Both the position numbers and the translations under genes were made by a program. This document shows, in pieces, positions 33,209-45,989 of a stretch of DNA of 64,000 nt; positions within the stretch are counted from its first letter, which is position 1, and every line of letters starts with the position of its first letter. Origin of the DNA: Cherax quadricarinatus (Eukaryota; Arthropoda; Malacostraca; Decapoda; Parastacidae); NCBI RefSeq assembly GCF_038502225.1, contig NC_091353.1, positions 1,769,312 to 1,833,311 of the forward strand, read 5' to 3'. The notes below the pieces were generated by a model that ran no database searches, had not been told where the DNA came from, and saw nothing but the letters and a program-made list of their open reading frames with translations.

Positions 33209-33404
33209 GAGACATATAAACCGCATATACAACAAAGAGAAACAAAGACAGTCCTCCAACATTCGTTTTATATAATGTTCTTGTTAAGAGTCTCACATTG
33301 CGCATTAAAACAGGTCAGCCAAATTAACATAATCTCCCCCGCCAGTAAAAGTCACCTTTTATTGCTAAGTGGAAACGTAAAGTGATCCTTGGCAGTTTGC
33401 TACG

Positions 33405-34085
33405 GCAGTGCAACACACCTCAGTGCGATGCAACACATTTTAGGGAATTGCAACACATCTCAGGGAATTGCAACACATCTCAGGGAATTGCAACACATCT
33501 CAGGGAATTGCAACACATCTCAGGGAATTGCAACACATCTCAGGGAATTGCAACACATCTCAGGGAATTGCAACACATCTCAGGGAATTGCAACACATCT
33601 CAGGGAATTGCAACACATCTCAGGGAATTGCAACACATCTCAGGGAATTGCAACACATCTCAGGGAATTGCAACACATCTCAGGGAATTGCAACACATCT
33701 CAGGGAATTGCAACACATCTCAGGGAATTGCAACACATCTCAGGGAATTGCAACACATCTCAGGGAATTGCAACACATCTCAGGGAATTGCAACACATCT
33801 CAGGGAATTGCAACACATCTCAGGGAATTGCAACACATCTCAGGGAATTGCAACACATCTCAGGGAATTGCAACACATCTCAGGGAATTGCAACACATCT
33901 CAGGGAATTGCAACACATCTCAGGGAATTGCAACACATCTCAGGGAATTGCAACACATCTCAGGGAATTGCAACACATCTCAGGGAATTGCAACACATCT
34001 CAGGGAATTGCAACACATCTCAGGGAATTGCAACACATCTCAGGGAATTGCAACACATCTCAGGGAATTTCCACACATCTCAGTT
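33405..34085. repeat. 20-bp satellite array (about 33 copies), virtually invariant
   Basis: The monomer cagggaattgcaacacatct repeats without any visible change from about 33453 to 34060. Only the outermost copies differ. Because 20 is not a multiple of three, all three frames are open, giving ORFs of 234-251 aa that are artefacts. Confidence 0.98.
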
Positions 34086-34430
34086 CATCGTAATACTTGT
34101 CGGAGCAGCGCAACATGGATTATTAATCAAACCATAATTAATTTTGCACATTCCAGCGCAGCAAACACATCTCAGTGTATTACAGCACATATCTGGCCAA
34201 CATGACACTATGTGACATGTAATATTTTAGTACCGCAGATGCCAGTGCAGCACATCTCAGTGTAAACTGAGATGTGCTGCACATCTCACTATCATGCACT
34301 ACATATCAGTGCAGCGTAATATGTGTAGAGCAGTGCAACACATCTCACTGAGTCACATTGTATCTCAGTTCACTGCAACACATCACAGTTCGATGCAATG
34401 TATCTCAGTGAAGTGTAATATGTATATATA
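34086..34430. repeat. Degenerate right flank of the 20-bp array
   Basis: Scattered diverged units (cagtgcaacacatctc, catctcagtg) extend beyond the homogeneous array. A perfect 15-bp-arm hairpin lies at 34247-34280. Confidence 0.7.
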
Positions 34431-35140
<710 letters not shown>

Positions 35141-35461
35141 GGAATACGTAGTAGTAATCTCAGGGGATAGTAGCGTGAGTGTCTCTGCCAGCCTCTCTGA
35201 AACACAAGTGCCACGACGGAGTGCCACTTAGGCCTATGTGAGATTTCTATGATAGTTTTGGTCCACAAGTAAAAACCTTCATATCATTAACAATGAAAAA
35301 AGTATATATCATTCCACAAAATAATTGTCTGCAAATTTTTATTTTTAAGGTAACTCGTCGTGTTCTTCAAGTTCGACTTGTCTGACCTTACTTGTTATAT
35401 ATAGAACTGGATAATTATTATTGACTCTTGTTACTTAAACTTATCTATATAAATCCAAGTA
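35141..35461. other. Single-copy spacer
   Basis: AT-rich DNA with no recognised feature. Confidence 0.55.
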
Positions 35462-38400
35462 TTCTGTTAGCACACTGAGGCACTGTTGTCTTGGCTTCAT
35501 ATTTCTGTTACCACACTGAGGCACTGTTGTCTTGGTTTCATATTTCTGTTAGCACACTGAGGCACTGTTGTCTTGGTTTCATATTTCTGTTAGCACACTG
35601 AGGCAATGTTGTCTTGGCTTCATATTTCTGTTAGCACACTGAGGCACTGTTGTCTTGGCTTCATATTTCTGTTAGCACACTGAGGTACTGTTGTCTTGGC
35701 TTCATATTTCTGTTAGCACACTGAGGCACTGTTGTCTTGGCTTCATATTTCTGTTAGCACACTGAGGCACTGTTGTCTTGGCTTCATATTTCTGTTAGCA
35801 CACTGAGGTACTGTTGTCTTGGCTTCATATTTCTGTTAGCACACTGAGGCACTGTTGTCTTGGCTTCATATTTCTGTTAGCACACTGAGGCACTGTTGTC
35901 TTGGCTTCATATTTCTGTTAGCACACTGAGACACTGTTGTCTTGGCTTCATATTTCTGTTAGCACACTGAGGTACTGTTGTCTTGGCTTCATATTTCTGT
36001 TAGCACACTGAGGTACTGTTGTCTTGGCTTCATATTTCTGTTAGCACACTGAGACACTGTTGTCTTGGCTTCATATTTCTGTTAGCACACTGAGGTACTG
36101 TTGTCTTGGCTTCATATTTCTGTTAGCACACTGAGGTACTGTTGTCTTGGCTTCATATTTCTGTTAGCACACTGAGGTACTGTTGTCTTGGCTTCATATT
36201 TCTGTTAGCACACTGAGGTACTGTTGTCTTGGCTTCATATTTCTGTTAGCACACTGAGACACTGTTGTCTTGGCTTCATATTTCTGTTAGCACACTGAGA
36301 CATTGTTGTCTTGGCTTCATATTTCTGTTAGCACACTGAGGCACTGTTGTCTTGGCTTCATATTTCTGTTAGCACACTGAGGCACTGTTGTCTTGGCTTC
36401 ATATTTCTGTTAGCACACTGGGGTACTGTTGTCTTGGCTTCATATTTCTGTTAGCACACTGAGGCACTGTTGTCTTGGCTTCATATTTCTGTTAGCACAC
36501 TGAGACACTGTTGTCTTGGCTTCATATTTCTGTTAGCACATGAGATACTGTTGTCTTGGCTTCATATTTCTGTTAGCACACTGAGGCACTGTTGTCTTGG
36601 CTTCATATTTCTGTTAGCACACTGAGGTACTGTTGTCTTGGCTTCATATTTCTGTTAGCACACTGAGGCACTGTTGTCTTGGCTTCATATTTCTGTTAGC
36701 ACACTGAGACACTGTTGTCTTGGCTTCATATTTCTGTTAGCACACTGAGGCACTGTTGTCTTCGCTTCATATTTCTGTTAGCACACTGAGGTACTGTTGT
36801 CTTGGCTTCATATTTCTGTTAGCACACTGAGACACTGTTGTCTTGGCTTCATATTTCTGTTAGCACACTGAGGTACTGTTGTCTTGGCTTCATATTTCTG
36901 TTAGCACACTGAGGTACTATTGTCTTGGCTTCATATTTCTGTTAGCACACTGAGGTACTGTTGTCTTGGCTTCATATTTCTGTTAGCACACTGAGACACT
37001 GTTGTCTTGGCTTCATATTTCTGTTAGCACACTGAGGTACTGTTGTCTTGGCTTCATATTTCTGTTAGAACACTGAGGTACTGTTGTCTTGGCTTCATAT
37101 TTCTGTTAGCACACTGAGGTACTGTTGTCTTGGCTTCATATTTCTGTTAGCACACTGAGACACTGTTGTCTTGGCTTCATATTTCTGTTAGCACACTGAG
37201 ACACTGTTGTCTTGGCTTCATATTTCTGTTAGCACACTGAGGCACTGTTGTCTTGGCTCCATATTTCTGTTAGCACACTGAGACACTGTTGTCTTGGCTT
37301 CATATTTCTGTTAGCACACTGAGGTACTGTTGTCTTGGCTTCATATTTCTGTTAGCACACTGAGGTACTGTTGTCTTGGCTTCATATTTCTGTTAGCACA
37401 CTGAGGTACTGTTGTCTTGGCTTCATATTTCTGTTAGCACACTGAGACACTGTTGTCTTGGCTTCATATTTCTGTTAGCACACTGAGACACTGTTGTCTT
37501 GACTTCATATTTCTGTTAGCACACTGAGACACTGTTGTCTTGGCTTCATATTTCTGTTAGCACACTGAGGTACTGTTGTCTTGGCTTCATATTTCTGTTA
37601 GCACACTGAGGTACTGTTGTCTTGGCTTCATATTTCTGTTAGCACACTGAGGTACTGTTGTCTTGGCTTCATATTTCTGTTAGCACACTGAGGTACTGTT
37701 GTCTTGGCTTCATATTTCTGTTAGCACACTGAGACACTGTTGTCTTGGCTTCATATTTCTGTTAGCACACTGAGACATTGTTGTCTTGGCTTCATATTTC
37801 TGTTAGCACACTGAGGCACTGTTGTCTTGGCTTCATATTTCTGTTAGCACACTGAGGCACTGTTGTCTTGGCTTCATATTTCTGTTAGCACACTGGGGTA
37901 CTGTTGTCTTGGCTTCATATTTCTGTTAGCACACTGAGGCACTGTTGTCTTGGCTTCATATTTCTGTTAGCACACTGAGACACTGTTGTCTTGGCTTCAT
38001 ATTTCTGTTAGCACACTGAGATACTGTTGTCTTGGCTTCATATTTCTGTTAGCACACTGAGGCACTGTTGTCTTGGCTTCATATTTCTGTTAGCACACTG
38101 AGGTACTGTTGTCTTGGCTTCATATTTCTGTTAGCACACTGAGGCACTGTTGTCTTGGCTTCATATTTCTGTTAGCACACTGAGACACTGTTGTCTTGGC
38201 TTCATATTTCTGTTAGCACACTGAGGCACTGTTGTCTTCGCTTCATATTTCTGTTAGCACACTGAGGTACTGTTGTCTTGGCTTCATATTTCTGTTAGCA
38301 CACTGAGACACTGTTGTCTTGGCTTCATATTTCTGTTAGCACACTGAGGTACTGTTGTCTTGGCTTCATATTTCTGTTAGCACACTGAGGTACTATTGTC

Positions 38401-39976
38401 TTGGCTTCATATTTCTGTTAGCACACTGAGGTACTGTTGTCTTGGCTTCATATTTCTGTTAGCACACTGAGACACTGTTGTCTTGGCTTCATATTTCTGT
38501 TAGCACACTGAGGTACTGTTGTCTTGGCTTCATATTTCTGTTAGCACACTGAGGCACTGTTGTCTTGGCTTCATATTTCTGTTAGCACACTGAGGTACTG
38601 TTGTCTTGGCTTCATATTTCTGTTAGCACACTGAGACACTGTTGTCTTGGCTTCATATTTCTGTTAGCACACTGAGACACTGTTGTCTTGGCTTCATATT
38701 TCTGTTAGCACACTGAGGCACTGTTGTCTTGGCTCCATATTTCTGTTAGCACACTGAGACACTGTTGTCTTGGCTTCATATTTCTGTTAGCACACTGAGG
38801 TACTGTTGTCTTGGCTTCATATTTCTGTTAGCACACTGAGGTACTGTTGTCTTGGCTTCATATTTCTGTTAGCACACTGAGGTACTGTTGTCTTGGCTTC
38901 ATATTTCTGTTAGCACACTGAGACACTGTTGTTTTGGCTTCATATTTCTGTTAGCACACTGAGACACTGTTGTCTTGACTTCATATTTCTGTTAGCACAC
39001 TGAGACACTGTTGTCTTGGCTTCATATTTCTGTTAGCACACTGAGACACTGTTGTCTTGGCTTCATATTTCTGTTAGCACACTGAGACACTGTTGTCTTG
39101 GCTTCATATTTCTGTTAGCACACTGAGGCACTGTTGTCTTGGCTTCATATTTCTGTTAGCACACTGAGGCACTGTTGTCTTGGCTTCATATTTCTGTTAG
39201 CACACTGAGGCACTGTTGTCTTGGCTTCATATTTTTGTTAGCACACTGAGGCACTGTTGTCTTGGCTTCATATTTCTGTTAGCACACTGAGGTACTGTTG
39301 TCTTGGCTTCATATTTCTGTTAGCACACTGAGGCACTGTTGTCTTGGCTTCATATTTCTGTTAGCACACTGAGGCACTGTTGTCTTGGCTTCATATTTCT
39401 GTTAGCACACTGAGGCACTGTTGTCTTGGCTTCATATTTCTGTTAGCACACTGAGGCACTGTTGTCTTGGCTTCATATTTCTGTTAGCACACTGAGGCAC
39501 TGTTGTCTTGGCTTCATATTTCTGTTAGCACACTGAGGCACTGTTGTCTTGGCTTCATATTTCTGTTAGCACACTGAGGCACTGTTTTCTTGGCTTCATA
39601 TTTCTGTTAGCACACTGAGGTACTGTTGTCTTGGCTTCATATTTCTGTTAGCACACTGAGGCACTGTTGTCTTGGCTTCATATTTCTGTTAGCACACTGA
39701 GGCACTGTTGTCTTGGCTTCATATTTCTGTTAGCACACTGAGGTACTGCTGTCTTGGCTTCATATTTCTGTTAGCACACTGAGACACTGTTGTCTTGGCT
39801 TCATATTTCTGTTAGCACACTGAGACACTGTTGTCTTGGCTTCATATTTCTGTTAGCACACTGAGACACTGTTGTCTTGGCTTCATATTTCTGTTAGCAC
39901 ACTGAGGTACTGTTGTCTTGGCTTCATATTTCTGTTAGCACACTGAGGCACTGTTGTCTTGGCTTCATATTTCTGT
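35462..39976. repeat. 41-bp satellite array (about 110 copies) with a 1,476-bp higher-order duplication
   Basis: The monomer comprises gcacactgaggtactgttg, tcttggcttcat and atttctgtta. The main variable site is gaggc/gaggt/gagac. Marker variants recur at one spacing: ttcgcttc at 36761 and 38237, gtactat at 36914 and 38390, ggctcc at 37255 and 38731, gacttc at 37501 and 38977, all 1,476 bp apart (36 monomers). A 1-bp deletion near 36540 makes upstream markers 1,475 bp apart (cattg at 36301 and 37776). No reading frame of note crosses it. Confidence 0.98.
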
Positions 39977-40026
39977 TTGTAACTTCCACTGTGATCATGC
40001 TCTTCGTCACCCAGAATACCATGCAA

Positions 40027-40158
40027 AGTTTACACTAGTTTACACTTGCTTACACTAGTTTACACTAGTTTACACTTGTTCACACTTGCTTACACTAGTT
40101 TACACTAGTTTACACTTGTTCACACTTGCTTACACTAGTTTACACCTGTTTACACTGA
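40027..40158. repeat. 10-bp tandem repeat of tttacactag type
   Basis: Thirteen or so units alternate tttacactag, tttacacttg, ttcacacttg and cttacactag. This is a simple minisatellite between the 41-bp array and a LINE end. Confidence 0.9.
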
Positions 40159-40164
40159 GCTGCA

Positions 40165-40505
40165 TCTGTCACGTTTTCGGGTTTTCGGGGACCAACGCCC
40201 CCCGTGGCCCGTTCTGTAACCAGGCCTCTCGGTGGATCAGTGCCTGATCCACCAGACTATCGCTGCTGGCTGCACGCAAACCGACACACATACCACAGCC
40301 TGGCTGATCAGATACTGACTTTAGGTGCCTGTCCAGCGCTTTCTTGAAGACAGCCAGGGGTCCTTTGGTAATCCCCCCTTATGTATCCTGGGAGGTAGTT
40401 GAACAGTCTTGGGCCCCTGACACTTATTTTGTTGTGTCTTAGCGTACTCGTGCTTCTCTGCTTTCTACTGGAGGGACAATTTTTCAAATTCTTCTTGAAG
40501 TTCAA
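40165..40505 (-). pseudogene. LINE C-terminus and 3' end, third copy
   Basis: The minus strand encodes ISVRGPRLFNYLPGYIRG, then LQESAGQAPKVSI, the C-terminal tail of a CR1/Jockey-like ORF2. It is followed by the 3' untranslated motifs ggatcagtgcctgatccacc and accaacgccccccgtggccc (plus strand). It is 5'-truncated and ends near the 10-bp repeat. Confidence 0.78.
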
Positions 40506-40624
40506 TAGTATCCCCCAGAAACTATAATTCGGCCTATTTTTGGGTCATTAGTGAATTTATTCACGTCACTTGTTATTCCTTCGTCAATATCATTAATGTA
40601 AATTATAAACAAGAACAGACTTGT
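40506..40624. other. Short unique stretch
   Basis: May include more of the LINE (aaattataaacaagaac), but this is not clear. Confidence 0.3.
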
Positions 40625-41060
40625 TGATAAATTAGACACGTGTATCAATGTGTCTATTCTCTGAACCATTCATCTGCAATAACAGACCTGGACGGTCTCC
40701 TGCATTGCGGTGTAGTCCCCAGAGAGTTCATAGGATCCTTACCCCTGCCTGAGGAATCTCCTGCCCTGCGATACTGCAATCCGTAGGGAGCTGTTGATCA
40801 ATGGTTCAGATAACTGACAAGTTGATTAAGACTCTTGGTCAACGCTTGGGTATCTTCACTGTGGAAATATTTCAGCAATGAGGGACTGATTACCTCAAGG
40901 CTGAGGGAATGAAAACCTCAAACTGCTCCTCATCTTCCACCGTTCATCTCTGTACCATAATGAGGAAGCCATTTGTTGGCCACACGTATCCACAATAAAA
41001 TACCCAAGTGTTGCATAAGTGTCTTAATCATCAATCCCTAGAAAACTCAGAGTCCTCGAC
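40625..41060. mobile_element. Eroded PLE-terminus repeats
   Basis: The phrase ctctgaaccattcatctgca is shared with the 8.97-kb insertion. Downstream, the inverted phrases cgcttgggtatctt (about 40845) and aaaatacccaagtgttg (about 40997) bracket gagggactgattacctcaa and gaggaagccatttgttggcc. This is the order seen at 6.1-6.4 and 47.8-48.0 kb. CpG-containing parts of the expected GGCGAAACG are mutated. Confidence 0.5.
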
Positions 41061-41249
41061 CACATCCTCAGCCCACACGTCTGTAGGATTTCCACTAGAT
41101 CGCTGTCCTACCCAGGGAGTTAAAATGGGCGACCCCAGCGAATCAGGATAAGAAATTATTTTGTTTCTGTCAGTAACATTTCTATTGCAGTCGTATTTTA
41201 TATATATATTAATATTTATGTTTGTGAGATCTATATATATATATATATT

Positions 41250-42000
41250 TATTTTATTATTTTATTATCACACCGGCCGATTCCCACCAAGGCAGGGTGG
41301 CCCGAAAAAGAAAAACTTTCACCATCATTCACTCCATCACTGTCTTGCCAGAAGGGTGCTTTACACTACAGTTTTTAAACTGCAACATTAACACCCCTCC
41401 TTCAGAGTGCAGGCACTGTACTTCCCATCTCCAGGACTCAAGTCCGGCCTGCCGGTTTCCCTGAATCCCTTCATAAATGTTACTTTGCTCACACTCCAAC
41501 AGCACGTCAAGTATTAAAAACCATTTGTCTCCATTCACTCCTATCAAACACGCTCACGCATGCCTGCTGGAAGTCCAAGCCCCTCGCACACAAAACCTCC
41601 TTTACCCCCTCCCTCCAACCCTTCCTAGGCTGACCCCTACCCCGCCTTCCTTCCACTACAGACTGATACACTCTTGAAGTCATTCTGTTTCGCTCCATTC
41701 TCTCTACATGTCCGAACCACCTCAACAACCCTTCCTCAGCCCTCTGGACAACAGTTTTGGTAATCCCGCACCTCCTCCTAACTTCCAAACTACGAATTCT
41801 CTGCATTATATTCACACCACACATTGCCCTCAGACATGACATCTCCACTGCCTCCAGCCTTCTCCTCGCTGCAACATTCATCACCCACGCTTCACACCCA
41901 TATAAGAGCGTTGGTAAAACTATACTCTCATACATTCCCCTCTTTGCCTCCAAGGACAAAGTTCTTTGTCTCCACAGACTCCTAAGTGAGGCTGGAGACT
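41250..42000 (-). pseudogene. RTE/L2-like LINE ORF2 C-terminus with 3' tail
   Basis: The minus-strand frame 41959-41507 reads LEAKRGMYESIVLPTLLYGC, then EAWVMN, EMSCLRAMCGV, RCGITKTVVQRAEEGLLRWF, GHVERM and EGRRGRGQPRKGW. This is the region downstream of the reverse transcriptase core in many arthropod LINEs. The RT core is missing, so the copy is 5'-truncated near 42000. The 3' end has ccaccctgccttggtggg on the minus strand and a short AATAAA-type repeat, followed by TA repeats. The C-terminal frame is unbroken over 150 codons, so the insertion is fairly young. Confidence 0.82.
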
Positions 42001-42346
42001 GACCTGAGTGAACATGATGCTGTGGCGTGACAACCGTCAGAAAGAATTAGTAATTTGCTTTGGTTTTCCTTACGCGAAGGAGTAAGTAATCCATAATAAT
42101 TGACGATTTATATGCATATTCTCGAAGAAATGACAGGAGAACATAAACGAGGAATTTGTGTGACATTGCTGATAAAGGAAGGATCCGCTAAACTTGCATC
42201 TCCAGCACAAGAGGCTGAACGGAACTTCACAATATATGAAAAGAGAACTCTAGACGAGCTAATTCTTTATGAGATAGATATTAAATTTTATTTGTAATGA
42301 TAGTATTTAGACTGAAAAGTACTGATCACGAACCTCTATATATGGG
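42001..42346. other. Unique spacer
   Basis: Contains a small plus-strand frame (42100-42297) without a recognised motif. Confidence 0.5.
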
Positions 42347-42970
42347 GAGATTGTTAATTTCACTCTCTGGACGATTGTTAATTTCACTCTCTGGAAGATT
42401 GTTAATTTCACTCTCTGGAAGATTGTTAATTTCACTCTCTGCACGATTGTTAATCTCACTCTCTGGACGATTGTTAATTTCACTCTCAGGACGATTGTTA
42501 ATCTCACTCTCAGGACGATTGTTAATTTCACTCTCTGGAAGATTGTTAATTTCACTCTCTGGAAAATTGTTAATTACACTCTCTGGACGATTGTTAATTT
42601 CACTCTCTGGACGATTGTTAATTTCACTCTCTGGACGATTGTTAATTTCACTCTCTGGACGATTGCTAATCTCACTCTCAGGACGATTGTTAATTTCACT
42701 CTCAGGACGATTGTTAATTTCACTCTCAGGACGATTGTTAATCTCACTCTCTGGACGATTGTTAATCTCACTCTCTGGACGATTGTTAATTTCACTCTCT
42801 GGAAAATTGTTAATTTCACTCTCTGGACGATTGTTAATTTCACTCTCAGGACGATTGTTAATCTCACTCTCTGGACGATTGTTAATTTCACTCTCAGGAC
42901 GATTGGTAATCTCACTCTCTGGACGATTGTTAATTTCACTCTCTGGAAGATTGTTAATTACACTCTCTGG
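42347..42970. repeat. 24-bp minisatellite, first block (about 26 copies)
   Basis: The unit is gattgttaatttcactctct plus ggac or ggaa. Variants are tctc/ttac for ttc and cagg for ctgg. Both strands stay open because of the period. Confidence 0.97.
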
Positions 42971-43004
42971 AAGAAGGTGCGTCTTTTAACACGCTGGAGG
43001 GATT
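42969..43004. repeat. Single 38-bp-type monomer embedded in the 24-bp array
   Basis: One unit of the right-hand array (ggaagaaggtgcgtctttta acacgctggaggg) interrupts the 24-bp array, and 24-bp units resume on its far side. Confidence 0.93.
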
Positions 43005-43478
43005 GTTAATTTCACTCTCTGGACGATTGTTAATTTCACTCTCTGGACGATTTTTAATTTCACTCTCAGGACGATTGTTAATTTCACTCTCTGGACGATT
43101 GTTAATTTCACTCTCTGGACGATTATTAATTTCACTCTCAGGACGATTGTTAATTTCACTCTCTGGACGATTGTTAATTTCACTCTCAGGACGATTGTTA
43201 ATTTCACTCTCTGGACGATTGTTAATTTCACTCTCTGGACGATTGTTAATTTCACTCTCTGGAAGATTGTTAATTACACTCTCTGGACGATTGTTAATTT
43301 CACTCTCAGGACGATTGTTAATTTCACTCTCTGGACGATTGTTAATTTCACTCTCTGGACGATTGTTAATTTCACTCTCTGGACGATTGTTAATTTCACT
43401 CTCAGGACGATTGTTAATTTCACTCTCTGGACGATTGTTAATTTCACTCTCTGGACGATTGTTAATTTCACTCTCTGG
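43001..43478. repeat. 24-bp minisatellite, second block (about 20 copies)
   Basis: Same unit as the first block. It ends by running into the 38-bp array through the shared ctctctggaag. Confidence 0.97.
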
Positions 43479-44955
43479 AAGAAGGTGCGTCTTTTAACAC
43501 GCTGGAGGGACTCTGGAAGAAGGTGCGTCTTTTAACACTCTGGTGGGACTCTGGAAGAAGGTGCGTCTTTTAACACGCTGGAGGGACTCTGGAAGAAGGT
43601 GCGTCTTTTAACTCTCTGGAGGGACTCTGGAAGAAGGTGCGTCTTTTAACACGCTGGTGGGACTCTGGAAGAAGGTGCGTCTTTTAACACGCTGGAGGGA
43701 CTCTGGAAGAAGGTGCGTCTTTTAACTCTCTGGAGGGACTCTGGAAGAAGGTGCGTCTTTTAACACGCTGGTGGGACTCTTGAAGAAGGTGCGTCTTTTA
43801 ACACGCTGGAGGGACTCTGGAAGAAGGTGCGTCTTTTAACACGCTGGAGGGACTCTGGAAGAAGGTGCGTCTTTTAACACGCTGGTGGGACTCTGGAAGA
43901 AGGTGCGTCTTTTAACACGCTGGAGGGACTCTGGAAGAAGGTGCGTCTTTTAACACGCTGGAGGGACTCTGGAAGAAGGTGCGTCTTTTAACACGCTGGA
44001 GGGACTCTGGAAGAAGGTGCGTCTTTTAACACGCTGGTGGGACTCTGGAAGAAGGTGCGTCTTTTAACTCTCTGGAGGGACTCTGGAAGAAGGTGCGTCT
44101 TTTAACACGCTGGTGGGACTCTGGAAGAAGGTGCGTCTTTTAACACGCTGGAGGGACTCTGGAAGAAGGTGCGTCTTTTAACACTCTGGAGGGACTCTGG
44201 AAGAAGGTGCGTCTTTTAACACGCTGGTGGGACTCTGGAAGAAGGTGCGTCTTTTAACACTCTGGAGGGACTCTGGAAGAAGGTGCGTCTTTTAACACGC
44301 TGGAGGGACTCTGGAAGAAGGTGCGTCTTTTAAGACGCTGGAGGGACTCTGGAAGAAGGTGCGTCTTTTAACTCTCTGGAGGGACTCTGGAAGAAGGTGC
44401 GTCTTTTAACACGCTGGAGGGACTCTGGAAGAAGGTGCGTCTTTTAACACTCTGGAGGGACTCTGGAAGAAGGTGCGTCTTTTAACACGCTGGAGGGACT
44501 CTGGAAGAAGGTGCGTCTTTTAAGACGCTGGAGGGACTCTGGAAGAAGGTGCGTCTTTTAACTCTCTGGAGGGACTCTGGAAGAAGGTGCGTCTTTTAAC
44601 ACGCTGGAGGGACTCTGGAAGAAGGTGCGTCTTTTAACTCTCTGGAGGGACTCTGGAAGAAGGTGCGTCTTTTAACTGTCTGGAGGGACTCTGGAAGAAG
44701 GTGCGTCTTTTAACACGCTGGAGGGACTCTGGAAGAAGGTGCGTCTTTTAACACTCTGGAGGGACTCTGGAAGAAGGTGCGTCTTTTAAGACGCTGGAGG
44801 GACTCTGGAAGAAGGTGCGTCTTTTAACTCTCTGGAGGGACTCTGGAAGAAGGTGCGTCTTTTAACACGCTGGTGGGACTCTTGAAGAAGGTGCGTCTTT
44901 TAACACGCTGGAGGGACTCTGGAAGAAGGTGCGTCTTTTAACTCTCTGGAGGGAC
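43477..44955. repeat. 38-bp satellite array (about 39 copies)
   Basis: The monomer is ggaagaaggtgcgtctttta plus acacgctggagggactct. Variants are actctctgg, acactctgg, agacgctgg, gtggg and cttgaag. The agacgctgg variant at 44331 and 44521 is 190 bp apart (5 monomers), and tgaagaagg at 43781 and 44883 is 1,102 bp apart (29 monomers), so blocks were duplicated. Confidence 0.97.
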
Positions 44956-45621
44956 AATGTCACCAGACTCAGTTGTGTTTCACAGGAGGATCTTCAAAAT
45001 ATGTGGAGTTCTATCGATTTATTTTTATTTGTAAAATAATTAAAGAATTCCAATGGTGAGAATTTTGTGAATTTGCAAGATGACTCTTATGTAAAGAAGG
45101 AGAAACAGACAACTAAAAGTCGCTGATAAACAAACTGATAATGTGTTAGTTGAAAGAAATATTGAACGTGCAGCTAGTGAATGGTCCGATAAATTAGTTT
45201 ATTAGATAACAAATAATCTAAATGAGGATTTTATTAACGACTCATTTAAATGCGAATGTGATTTATGTATTTTAAACCAATGGTATAATACTTGAATTTG
45301 GAGGCATGTGTCGCATATATTTTTCAATATCATTGAAAAGTACACAATAATTTTTTGACCAAATAAGTGAATATGATTCATATTTACTGATTATTTGTTG
45401 ATAGTTATTGTGATGCAGTAATCTTGTTCAGGTATGTTTTTGTGAGGGTGAGGACTGACCTGTATGTACCTGACTACAGGGGGCTGTCAGATGTATCAAA
45501 TGTATTTAATCAAATACATTTGATTTAAATGTATTTAGATGTATTTAATTTAACTTGACTGAACATGGATGTCAGAGCTAAGAAATAATAATAATTATAC
45601 TACTACTAATAATAATAATAA
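44956..45621. other. AT-rich unique stretch
   Basis: Contains a 26-bp palindrome at 45497-45522 (11-bp arms, 4-bp loop) and an (AAT)n run at 45588-45635. No gene. Confidence 0.6.
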
Positions 45622-45984
45622 CAGTAATAATAATTAAACCATACCCCCGGCCGGGATTGAACCCGCGGTCATAGAGTCTCAAAACTCCAGCCCGTCGCGT
45701 TAGCCACTAGACCAGCTAGCCACAATAAGATTCATCCAACTAGGTATATTTCTACACCATAGGAAGGTTAGCAGTGAAGGGACTTGAGCTAGAGTTCGTC
45801 ACGGCCACGCTAGCTGGAGATTCGTCTGTAAAAACTTGCATTTGTGGTCACAGAGGTGCCTGTGCTAACCTTCCTATGGTGTAGAAATATACCTAGTTGG
45901 ATGAATCTTATTGTGGCTAGCTGGTCTAGTGGCTAACGCGACGGGCTGGAGTTTTCAGACTCTATGACCGCAGTAATAATAATT
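45622..45984. mobile_element. Fold-back tRNA-derived SINE, copy 3, with 14-bp flanking repeat
   Basis: Arms at 45665-45772 and 45864-45971 are complementary over 108 bp with one mismatch seen. The left arm extends outward to 45636 and the right arm is cut within ctatgaccgc. The arms are longer than in the 10.9-kb copy, extending through the ctatggtgtagaaatatacc block. The loop has about 90 bp of otherwise unseen sequence. The direct repeat cagtaataataatt at 45622-45635 and 45971-45984 is a probable target duplication, although it lies in (AAT)-rich DNA, which weakens that reading. Confidence 0.88.
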
Positions 45985-45989
45985 GAAAG

